Assembly: GCA_029204225.1 (NCBI GenBank)
Contig: CM055097.1
Coordinates: forward strand, 7,275,676 to 7,339,675
DNA from: Diphasiastrum complanatum
Lineage: Eukaryota > Streptophyta > Lycopodiopsida > Lycopodiales > Lycopodiaceae
Length of the DNA stretch: 64,000 bases
Direction of reading: 5' to 3'
The notes under the pieces were generated by a model, which saw only the letters and a list, made by a program, of their open reading frames with translations, was not told the DNA's origin and ran no database searches. Both the position numbers and the translations under genes were made by a program. Within the stretch, counting starts at the first letter, position 1; each line of letters starts with the position of its first letter. Of this stretch, positions 55,838-64,000 are shown piece by piece.

Positions 55838-56190
55838 CAAACAAGAAATAGATTTGATTGAACTTGAAACTCACAAAGGTCTCACACTTGCAGTGTTTCA
55901 CTCAAATTTGATTTCTAATCCAACAAATGGACTTATAATCAAAGTTCTATCACTCCCTCACAAAGCTCGAATGAAGATAAGATGAAGTGAAAACTACTTT
56001 CAAACAAATCTTGCCAAGAAATGGATTTGATTGTCTCTAGAAACTCACCAAGGTCTCTCTCTTGTAGTGTTTCACTCAAATTAGATTTCTAATCCAACAA
56101 ATAGACTTATAATCTCAGTTCTAGAAATCCCTCAAAAAGTTGGAATGAAGATAAGATGATGTGAAATCTGCTTACAATCAAATCTTGCCA
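55838..56190 (-). repeat. Tandem repeat in the leader of element D, period 174 bp
   Basis: caagaaat.gatttgattg, tgtttcactcaaatt.gattt and ctaatccaacaaat.gactt occur at about 55843-55930 and again at 56017-56104. The repeat lies between the gag start and the primer site, the same position as the repeated leader of the gypsy element. Confidence 0.75.
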
Positions 56191-56613
56191 ATTTTGGCTA
56201 TTTTTGGACAAAAAAATGACTTAATCTCTTTCACACTTTTTGATGTACTTTCAAGACCTGTAAAACAAGTTTAGAGGACCTGATTTCAGCCTAGATTAAT
56301 TAGTTTTTATGACCCTATGTCAAATCTAATCAATGGCACTTAATCTTGGTAGCTTATCCTAAGATTTCCACCAGAAATTACATCAAAAGCTCACAAATTG
56401 AATTTATTTGGATCAAATGAATACCATGCATTAAATGCAGGTTCAGAGGTGCCCACATGTGGACAGTACAGATTTGGACCCCTACCAAGTTTGGGATCAA
56501 ATCTCCTCACAAAAATCAAGATTCTAGCTTGCCCTCTCAATACAAGTTTTTAGCACCAAAACTTACTAAAAATGGATTTGCATTAGATCAATGGCTTATG
56601 CTCTTGTACTTGG

Positions 56614-57110
56614 CTCTGATACCATGTGAAAGTACTGTACTTTAGGACCATAAATGGATCTACAAAAGATCCACAAGAGTGATTGGATGCTTGCTTAACA
56701 ATCTACCAAAAAACTAGACACAAAAAAGTTGATCTAGATTGGCAATTTGACAAACAACAAGCATTAACAGTCAAAAGCATTGATAAACATTGAAATCCGA
56801 GCCCACACGTGTGTAATACAGGCTGCGGTACGGCCTTCAACCTAAGAAACAAGTAGAATTTGATTTGGTTTCATTTGGATCACAAAAACTCAATGTACAT
56901 AGTGAACTAGCTTGAGATTGCCAATAAGCTCCAAAAATTTTCTATCTTCTCACTATGGGAGCTTGGAATACATAGCAAATTCGACTTCCTTCTTGAAGTC
57001 AGGTGGATTTCCAGCATGTAATAAGGAATTTAACTCACCCTTCTTGCCCTAAAATGAAACCCTAGCCTAGATCTTAGAGTTATGCTTGGTAGGTAGCTAG
57101 TTGGTCAAAT
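56614..57110 (-). repeat. Primer site and truncated 5' LTR of element D
   Basis: TGGTATCAGAGCCAAG (56624-56609 on the minus strand) is a full match to the initiator tRNA-Met primer site. The LTR runs from 56625 and matches 52756 onwards until ttggtcaaattt at about 57110, after which unrelated sequence begins. The outer ~200 bases, including the U3 start, are therefore lost, and no target duplication can be checked. Confidence 0.85.
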
Positions 57111-57600
57111 TTGCAATCTAATAATCCTAGAGCGAGGGTAGAAATATGAGAGGATTATGATACATGTAAAGAGGTTGATTAGTCATAAAATGTAGTCATT
57201 ACTTCTCTTGATTACATAGGTTTTCCCATCTTTGCACCAATAGATATAATTTTATAAATAAATTAAAGTCGCTAATCATATTGTTCTTGCATAAGGATTT
57301 CTGTTTTACAAGATTGATGTGAAATATTCATATTGTTTGAGGACATCAATAGGAGTGTTAGAAAAGTGCTCGCCTCTAAACAAATACTCATAGGAACGCT
57401 CGCCGAGACTTGCTCGTCGTAACTAACAGCTTGTTTCACTGGAGTCCCATCACATGTATCCAAGACTAGGAGTATATTGTATCCTATGTAGTGGTCATGG
57501 ACATAACATATCTACCTAGCTTTCTTGTTCTTTTTCGTATTTCTAACATGCTTGTGTGTATGCTTGACTGATTTTTTTGCACACTCCAGCACAAGACTTC
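57111..57600. other. Non-coding DNA, nothing recognised
   Basis: A/T-rich sequence between the broken D LTR and gypsy debris. gctcgcc words recur at 57369 and 57398, but there is no gene and no clear boundary. Confidence 0.4.
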
Positions 57601-59754
57601 TCTTCAGGTCCTAAACGAGCTGTTGAGCAACCCATCAAGCCGGAGGGACAAAAGTGTCAAGTTGGGCATTTTCTCTGAAAAAAGTGACCCAAGTGACATT
57701 TTTTTTCAACCAAATAGGTATATCAGAATTCGTCGAGCTATCTGCAGCCATAACAGACAGTGAACTTTCATCCTATCACCTCCACAAATTCTGACCCTGG
57801 TCAAATTTTCTGAAAACACCCTGATATACTATCAAAATCCTTTGTTTTCTAACCAAATCTTGATTTTAGAAATTGCCGGCTTCATTAAGGCTAGTTCTAT
57901 CAAAGATCAGTCCTCTAGTAATCCCGCGAATTCTATCTCAAAGATTTTCCATGGTTTCTTTCAAAAGAATCATTTTTTTACTATTTACTTACCTGTCAGA
58001 CAAAATTCCGTATCAGAAATCGTCGACCAGACCACAAAATTGCCCACAAACTAAACGATTTCCTTGCACCCTCTGCGAATTCCATCCCTTGAAAAAATTT
58101 CAAAAAACCAACAAAAAAACAATATTTTACAGTGTAAAGACCTTGTCAGAATTCGTAGATACTGTAAATTTATTTTTCAGCCTGTCCACGATTTCTACCT
58201 TTGTCTGCAAATTCTGTTACTACAAAAGACTCCAATTTTTGTCAAAATCTCCTATTCTGCAAGAAAACTATCTTTTGACCTTTTTTGGGCCAAGTACAGT
58301 ACTGTACTGATCACCTGTACTATTTTTCTACTCCTCATACTGCATCATATCTCGAGATTGTGCTGAATCTTTCAATCCTGCTCCTCCAAGACTAGAACAC
58401 AGAATCCCATGTATCGATGCACCAAAGTATGACACCAAAGTATGATGGAGAATCTAACCCAGTTCGGTTTCTCCAAGACTTTGATAATGCATGCCGTTTC
58501 TATGGAGACACCTTTGAAACTGAAAAGCTCAAACTATTCTCGATGGTACTCTATGTTCCTACGAAAAATGGCTAGCCGATTTGATTGGGAACTGAAACTT
58601 CATGTTGCTCTATGGGCCTATCGCACTACTCCAAAGAGAGCCACCGTTCTAACTCCTTTCCAGCTAGTCTATGGCCAGGAAGTTGTCATGCCTGTGGAAT
58701 TCCATATTCCATCCCTACAAGTAGCATATGATCTTGAGCTAGATCATTGACAGATCTTGGCTAATAGATTATTCCACCTAGAACACTATGTGAGACACGA
58801 CGAATCAGCATCCATGCCCAACAAGTCCACAAACGTTGACAAAAGGCATGGCATAATCGATCCTTAAAACTCAAAGAGTTCTAGGTCGGAGATAAGGTCC
58901 TCTTAGCCTTTAAAGGAAAACCAAAATTTTCTGGCCAAGGACCTTAAGTAAACCAAAAGATATTTGCCTCTGGTTACATACAATTCCAAATCCTACAAAG
59001 CGATATTTTAGACACTGTGATCAATGGAAGCAGACTTCAAAAGTACAACAAACCCTGTTTTTATCTTGATATGTACTAGGTTTGTTTATTCACTAAATTT
59101 CGTTATTTATTTTTGTTTACTGCCTGCTTGACATTTTGACGATTTTTTTCAATATGTTTCTTATTGAGCACATCAAGATATCCTCATATCAAAACTACAA
59201 TCACTCTTTTTCTATCCAACCACAAGATTCATTCCTTTTCTGAAGTTTTGATGCACAATCATACAAGATAGAATTCGCTCAAACCCATTTTTATTATCCA
59301 TGATTCATTTATTACCTCCACAAATTCTAGATCAGTGTCAAATCTTCTAGAAATAGAAAAATCAGTTTTTTTTCATCAGATCCTCACTGACAAAATTTGT
59401 AGATAATTTGCTGAGCCTCAAAATTACTTCCACGATTTTTTTGTCTCATCCGCAAATTCTGATCAGACCAATTTTTGTATTGTCAGTCAATTTTACTCAT
59501 TTTGTACAAAAAAACCACTTACAGGAACTCGTCGGACCTTGGAGCATTGCCTTGAAATTCATGAACCTCACTCGGAAATCGTGGGCATTGAGGATGATAT
59601 TTGAAAAAAGTTACGATTGCCTATAAAAAAAAAGTCTATATACAGGCCTCAACCATCCTCTCCACGAGTTCATTCTAGATTTTTGCTCAAGAGTTCATGC
59701 TAAAATTTTCAAAAAAAATCAAAATTTGCAGAACCATCTAGAGTCACTGCTACC
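57601..59754 (+). other. Flanking gypsy leader/LTR debris around the gag-integrase fusion
   Basis: The phrase acctccacaaattct.ga, followed by .gtcaaat.ttct.aaa, occurs at about 57779 and 59314. gaattcgtcg/gaactcgtcg words occur at 57728 and 59523. These fit a repeated leader or LTR pair on either side of the fusion, but I cannot fix ends or a target duplication. Confidence 0.35.
58430..58900 (+). pseudogene. Gypsy gag joined directly to integrase (internal deletion)
   Basis: A gag frame KYDGESNPVRFLQDFDNACR, FYGDTFETEKLKLFSMVLY runs from 58438 to a TAG at 58573. Without any protease, RT or RNase H, the integrase C-terminal part begins at about 58585 in another frame: WELKLHVALWAYRTTPKRAT, VLTPFQLVYGQEVVMPVEF. 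Read-through frames with stops continue to about 58930 (typical ...KVLLAFKGKPKF GQGP region). About 3-4 kb of pol is missing between two bases near 58575. A short duplication, caccaaagtatga, precedes the gag frame (58420-58443). Confidence 0.8.
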
Positions 59755-60030
59755 ATGGCCTCCCGCGACACCGCACTCTCACTCCATCTTCGTAAGGCCC
59801 CTAAGCCCTATTCGGACGACATATTCTTGACCTCCATCAAGAATTATTCTAAAGCACTGATCCTAGCCAAGGATATTCTACCTAACCTTGGTTTTGATCT
59901 GACTTATTTCACGGATCAACAAAGCGAGAGTTGTGAAGTTTTTAGCACGTGTGAACTTCACCACACAACTTACAGGATCTTATTGAGGTGTTGTGATTGC
60001 ACAAGATTGATCAAAGAACAGATTACTTGA
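59755..60030 (+). CDS. Unidentified frame truncated by the copia E LTR
   Basis: MASRDTALSLHLRKAPKPYS, DDIFLTSIKNYSKALILAKD, ILPNLGFDLTYFTDQQ is open from 59755. The last part of the frame (after about 59985) probably reads into the LTR of copia element E, so the real product is cut. Its position after gypsy leader sequence suggests a retroelement gag or accessory N-terminus; I do not recognise it. Confidence 0.3.
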   Translation: MASRDTALSLHLRKAPKPYSDDIFLTSIKNYSKALILAKDILPNLGFDLTYFTDQQSESCEVFSTCELHHTTYRILLRCCDCTRLIKEQIT

Positions 60031-60655
60031 AAAATATAAAGCAAGAGCACAATGGCATACATTAGACTGAAAAAGCTAATTCACTATGAGGAATGAATGT
60101 CAGAAATAATTCTAAGTGCTCAGTATGGGAAAAATAGGCTACTCTCGGGTAGAGAGACAAAATCAACATTTACAACTCGGGTAGAGAGAGAATGAGCCCA
60201 AAACACCAAAATCTCAATATTCACAATGAGGCAAAACATGCCAAAGTTTCCCTACATCAAAGGGACTCAAATTCCTACAGTGGAGTTTCATGGAAAGTCC
60301 ACTTAACTTAGTTAACTCAACTAACAGGGATCCACATGTATAACTGCATGCATGGATATTGCATGTACTGCATGTCACCTCTCAAAATTGCCTAGACATG
60401 TGTAGATCATGAAAACTACTTTGCATGTTGCATGCACTGATTGCATGTTGCATGCATGCACTCTAAATGACATTGCATGTAATCTAAACTTTTGCATGAC
60501 ATCAAATTTGAATCTACCTAACTCAAACTCGACCTATTCTAGAAGGTTATGTGCTCAAATGACATACCTTTTATGTACAATAAAGTGTACAATGGAAATA
60601 ACATGGTCATGGCCCCAAAACTCGAGATAGGAAGATATTATTTTACTAATCTTCA
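59990..60655 (-). repeat. 3' LTR of copia element E (left end approximate)
   Basis: On the minus strand it begins TGAAGATTAG at 60655, just after the purine tract aaggaggagtg, in the same way as copy A at 2469. The other end is taken as TGTGATTGC near 59990 but is not proven, because the partner LTR lies beyond 64000. A dense run of TGCATG/CATGCA words fills 60345-60500. Confidence 0.5.
60345..60500. promoter_or_regulatory. RY-motif (CATGCA) cluster in the element E LTR
   Basis: Within about 155 bases the word GCATG or CATGC occurs more than ten times, several as the full palindromes TGCATGCA or ATGCATGCAT. CATGCA is the RY element bound by B3 factors of the ABI3/FUS3/LEC2 group in seed plants. 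Two such words also sit in the copy A LTR (2614, 2636). Whether they are regulatory or simple-sequence drift cannot be told from sequence. Confidence 0.4.
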
Positions 60656-60660
60656 CACTC

Positions 60661-62162
60661 CTCCTTAAAATATATGTTCCTATCCAACATAGACTTTGAA
60701 ATTAGGCCAAGATTAGACCTCATCTTGATTAAAACATTCTTGAGCAATAAATTGGTGAGAAGATCTGCAACACAATTTGAAGATTCAACATGCTCCAATA
60801 AGATCTCTCTCCCAATAACTTTTTCTCTTACAAAATGATGAGCTACCTCAATGTGTTTGCTCCTTGCATGGAACACAGGATTATTTGCAAGAGCCTGAGC
60901 TGAGATGTTATCATTCTTGATAATTGGAAGGTCTTCATCTCCATAACACTTTAGCTCCAAGACTAGTCTTTTGATCCATAAAATCTCTTTTGTTGTAGTT
61001 GTAAGAGATTTGTATTCAATTTCACAGGATGATAAGGATATAGTTGCTTGCTTCTTTGATAGCCAAGAAACTAGATTCCCTCCTAGAAAAATTGTGTAAT
61101 CACTTGAGGATTTTCTATCCAACCTATCTCTTGCAAAATCTGAATCTAAAAAAGCAACCAAAGTCAGACCTCCTTTGTAGATTAATCCATAGTCTAAGGT
61201 AGAAGGTATATACCTCAAGATTCTTTTAGCCAACTTCCAATGATATATCTTTGGATCCTGCATGTGTTGACTTAGCTTATTCACACTAAAGCTTAGATCA
61301 GGCCTAGTCACAGTTAACCATGAAGTGAGCCAATAAGACTCCTATAAATAGTGATGTCCTCAAAGGAAGTTTCATCATCTTTCATAGGAACTTTTACAAT
61401 GTGCTCCATTGGTGTATCTATGCTTTTATAGTTTTCCATTTGGAATTTCTTGAGCATGGAAAGTGCATATCTACTTTGACTTTTAAAGGCATGACCTTTC
61501 CAAAAGTCAATTTCAAGGCCTAAAATATAGTGAAGAACTCCTAAATCCTGCATCTTAAATTCACTACCAAGTGCATGCTTAGTTTCTTCAACTAGCTTCT
61601 CATTATTTCCACATAGAATGATATCATCTACATAGATGAGAAGAATAACTACAAAGTTATTTACAAACTTAATATACAGAGAGGGGTCATATTCACTAAG
61701 ACAAAATCCGAGTGATATGAGATAGGAGTTGAGGCTTGCATACCAAGACCTTGGTGCTTGTTTTAGTCCATAGAGACTTTTGAACAAAAGACAAACTCTT
61801 GATTCTTCACCTTCTTTCACAAAAGGTGGTTGCTCCATGTAAATCTCCTCCTCAAGGTAACCATTGAGAAAGGCATTAGAAACATCAAGCTGAAACATCC
61901 TCCAATTTTGAGAACATGCAAGAGATATGAGTATTCTGATTGTTACCATTTTTGCAACTGGTGCAAAGGTGTTTTCATAGTCAAGACCTTTGATTTGAGA
62001 GCAGCCTTTAGCACAAAGTCTTGCTTTATATTTATTGATAGATCCATCATTATTATACTTGATTATGAAAACCCACTTACATCCAATCACATGCATGTTG
62101 TTTGGTGGCTCCACAAGCTCCCATGTGTTGTTTAACATCAAGGCTTCAAACTCTTGGGTCAT
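60661..62162 (-). pseudogene. Copia element E: reverse transcriptase and RNase H
   Basis: RT runs from 62162 (EFEALMLNNTWELVEPP, then WVFIIKYNNDGSINKYKARL, ENTFAPVAKMVTIRIL) through LYGLKQAPRSWY to the catalytic YVDD box in LLIYVDDIILCGNNEKL. It continues to GSLHG and a stop at 61314. One missing T there shifts the frame compared with copy A, which still reads GSLIWLTV at that point. RNase H follows from 61311: TRPDLSFSVNKLSQHMQ, DSDFARDRLDRKSS, SSCEIEYKSL and KNDNISAQALANNPVFHARS, ending VADLLTNLLLKN. The catalytic carboxylates are present. A 1-nt frameshift is the only clear lesion in this 1.5 kb. Confidence 0.9.
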
Positions 62163-62362
62163 TGCTTCAACCCACTTCTTGGATTGAAGTGCTTCTTGGA
62201 CATCTATAGGCTCTTCATCTTATATGCAGAGAGCATGATAAGAAGTTTCACCTTTTACTTGTCTTCCTTCTTCATCATATGTGAGCCTTCTTGGCTCAGA
62301 TCTTTCTCTTGTAGATCTTCTTGGTGTAGGTGCTTGAAGTTGCTCCTCCTCAAGCCTCGGCC

Positions 62363-63342
62363 TCACCACTTCTTGATCAGCATCGTGATTGTAGATCTTG
62401 CATGAGACTCCTTGATCTGTGCTTCATCCAAGTTAAACTTTTGATCTTCATGAAAGATCACATCTCTACTTACAACATTCTTGTCAGTAGAGGGAAGATA
62501 TACTTTGTATGCTTTTTTAGTAGATGCATATCCTACAAAAATTCCTTTAACAACACTAGGATCATTCTTCTTCCTAGTCTCTAAAGGTACATGCACAAAG
62601 CATACATAGCCAAAGATCCTAATATAATCTACCTTAGGCTTTTTCTTGCAAGATTAGGAAGTGCATTACAAAGATAATTTGCACATGCAACTGCTTCTTC
62701 CCAAAATTCTTTAGGCAGAGATGATCCTAGCCTAATGGCTTTTGCAAATTCACACAAAGTTCTATTTTTTTTCTCAGCAACTCCATTTTCCTGAGGAGTA
62801 TAAGAACAAGAAAATCCTCTTTGTATTCCCTCTCTCTCACAAAACTCTTTAAACTTATTGGAGGTGTATTCACCTCCACTATCACTTCTCAAAGATTTCA
62901 ACTTGAAAGTAAACTGCTTTTCTACATAAGCTTTGAAAGTTATAAAAACATCATAAACCATGGCTTTAGAAGACAACATATAGATCCAAGAATATCTTGT
63001 ATAATCATCTACTAAGGAAACAAAGCAATTTGCTCCTCCTTTGCTCTTGGTTGAAGAGAAATGAACATCAGAGTATAGGAGTTCAAATGGATGCTTTGTT
63101 TTGATGCTTGATCTTGGAAAAGGCCTTCTATGTGATTTTTCCAAAACACAAGCTTCACAAGGTTGAAGCTCCTTTGACAGTGTCTTTGGTAGTCCAACAA
63201 TTTTTCGTTCCTTGACCATAGATTGCATGGCTTTGAAATAAGGATGACCCAATCTATTATGCCACAAATACTCTTGAAGAACCTTGGTCTCATAAACAAT
63301 ATCTGAAATGTTAGCACTCTCCCTAGAATCTAGTTTGTACAA
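62363..63342 (-). pseudogene. Copia element E: integrase
   Basis: From 63342 the frame includes the HHCC finger (WHNRLGHPYF...CEACVLEKSHR). The core follows with all three catalytic residues: LLYSDVHFSS (Asp), LRSDSGGEYTS (Asp) and ENGVAEKKNRT (Glu). It stops at 62629 (ARKSLR). The C-terminal part continues in another frame from 62596 (HVPLETRKKNDPSVVKGIFV, GYASTKKAYKVYLPS, SRDVIFHED) to about 62363, so one frameshift lies near 62610. Sequence 62200-62360 is the low-complexity bridge to RT. Confidence 0.9.
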
Positions 63343-63373
63343 CTTTCAAATTCTAGATCCTCTAGCAATAACT

Positions 63374-63993
63374 TCATTTTCTCTTGTCAACATGAAACTT
63401 GACATCCAATCCACTATCAAACAATTGTCCTACACTAATGAGATTTTTGGTCAGTCTAAGTACATAAAGTACATCATGCAAGCAAAAAGATTTTGATGAT
63501 GATGCATGCAGTGGAATACCTATTCCTTCAATTCTACACTCTACATCATTAGCAGTATAGATTGATCTTTTGGCACCTAGATATGGCATGAGACTTGTGA
63601 AAGAGTTTTAAAAACTAGACATATGGGAACTAGCCCCACTATTGATCCACCATATTTCTTCATTCTTGAAAGGAAAAGATGAAAAGCTAGACATCATTAA
63701 ATAATCCTCTCTTTCACTCTCAACACTCTCACACTCATCCTCTCATTAGTAAGGTTAGCTTGCTTAGATTGGTTCTTCTTCTTGAAACAGTTTGATGCAT
63801 AGTGGCCTTTCTTGCCACAGAAAAAACATCTGATCTTTGACAGCTTATTCTTGCCAATGGATGTTGCAACTTGTGAGGATTGATCCTCATCACCTTCTTT
63901 GGCTTTGTCTTTCTTGAAGTGTTGTTGACCTTTGCCCTTGCCTCTTGACTTGTCCTTGGTGAAGAGTACTTTGTCATCTCCACCATCTTTCAA
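63374..63993 (-). pseudogene. Copia element E: end of gag, zinc knuckle and protease with Asp-to-Asn change
   Basis: 63993-63697 is the basic gag C-terminus with the zinc knuckle CFFCGKKGHYASNC. A frame change follows near 63700. The protease box then reads WWINSGASSHM (about 63660-63620), where other copies here have WWIDSGASSHM, so the catalytic Asp is Asn. After a stop, the second half (TANDVECRIEGIGIPL, LHDVLYVLRLTKNLISVGQL) runs to 63374. The 5' part of gag, the primer site and the 5' LTR lie beyond the right edge. Confidence 0.88.
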
Positions 63994-64000
63994 TGAAAGT

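Noticed and set aside
57842-58366. Overlapping 70-145 codon frames in gypsy debris
   Set aside because: Low-complexity Lys/Phe-rich reading of A/T-rich leader sequence in several registers; no domain.
1-64000. CRISPR arrays, bacterial operons, rRNA genes or organelle gene clusters
   Set aside because: No regularly spaced direct repeats with unique spacers, no rRNA words and no ribosome-binding-site gene chains; splice sites and retrotransposons show this is plant nuclear DNA.

Overview
The window is repeat-rich nuclear DNA from a land plant with a large, A/T-rich genome. Evidence for this includes plant-type Ty1-copia and Ty3-gypsy retrotransposons nested in one another, GT..AG introns of about 70-100 bases, long CT microsatellites, tRNA-derived SINEs, MITE-like foldback elements, and one broken plant-style housekeeping gene of the HAD sugar-phosphatase type. 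A LINE remnant with a C-terminal restriction-like endonuclease (rather than the L1/RTE type that dominates flowering plants) makes me lean towards a fern, lycophyte or gymnosperm. That is inference from family memory, not proof. No intact single-copy host gene was found.

Layout, left half. 1-1510: nothing recognised. 1512-2448: 5'-truncated copia reverse transcriptase/RNase H on +, then polypurine tract and LTR with a CT tract. 5087-5751: SGPP-like HAD phosphatase pseudogene on -, with its middle exons lost and a tRNA-type SINE in an intron. 6022-6060: perfect hairpin. 7678-7893: gypsy gag scrap. 8192-8670: LTR with primer-site remnant. 10771-11531: foldback (hAT-like) element with a C-rich/G-rich core. 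12613-12728 and 13467-13584: two copies, in opposite orientation, of an 86-bp tRNA-like SINE with perfect 16-bp target duplications. 15500-18250: LINE remnant with RT, zinc finger and restriction-like endonuclease. 18648-19205: hAT-type MITE. 19580-20400: 414-bp tandem duplication. 23552-23803: G-box cluster plus TATA box. 23830-25312 (+) and 28072-25560 (-): two convergent, intron-containing, decayed genes that may form one DNA transposon.

Right half. 28643-31192: copia element B (-) with LTR. 31193-34025: copia element C (-), split in its protease region by a complete 1.8-kb gag-only LTR element (TR-GAG type, 31267-33082, duplication CAAAG). 35818-36355: three ~179-bp tandem repeats. 36900-37115: possible lone exon. 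41750-42840: unidentified spliced gene remnant (-). 42890-45735: copia LTRs and gag debris. 45736-51190: Athila/Tat-like gypsy element (+) with tRNA-Asp-type primer site, repeated leader and chimeric pol. 51190-52633: MULE-like transposase pseudogene (-) with two introns. 52756-57110: copia element D (-) with near-identical LTRs and a near-intact gag, but with the whole of pol replaced by unrecognised sequence. 57600-59990: gypsy debris including a gag-to-integrase deletion fusion. 59990-64000: copia element E (-), the best-preserved pol in the window, running off the right edge.

The parts work mainly as genome parasites and their wreckage. Autonomous copia copies such as E could supply enzymes to the enzyme-less TR-GAG and D elements, and a LINE could supply reverse transcriptase to the SINEs. 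The nesting (TR-GAG inside C; SINE inside a host-gene intron) gives an order of insertion.
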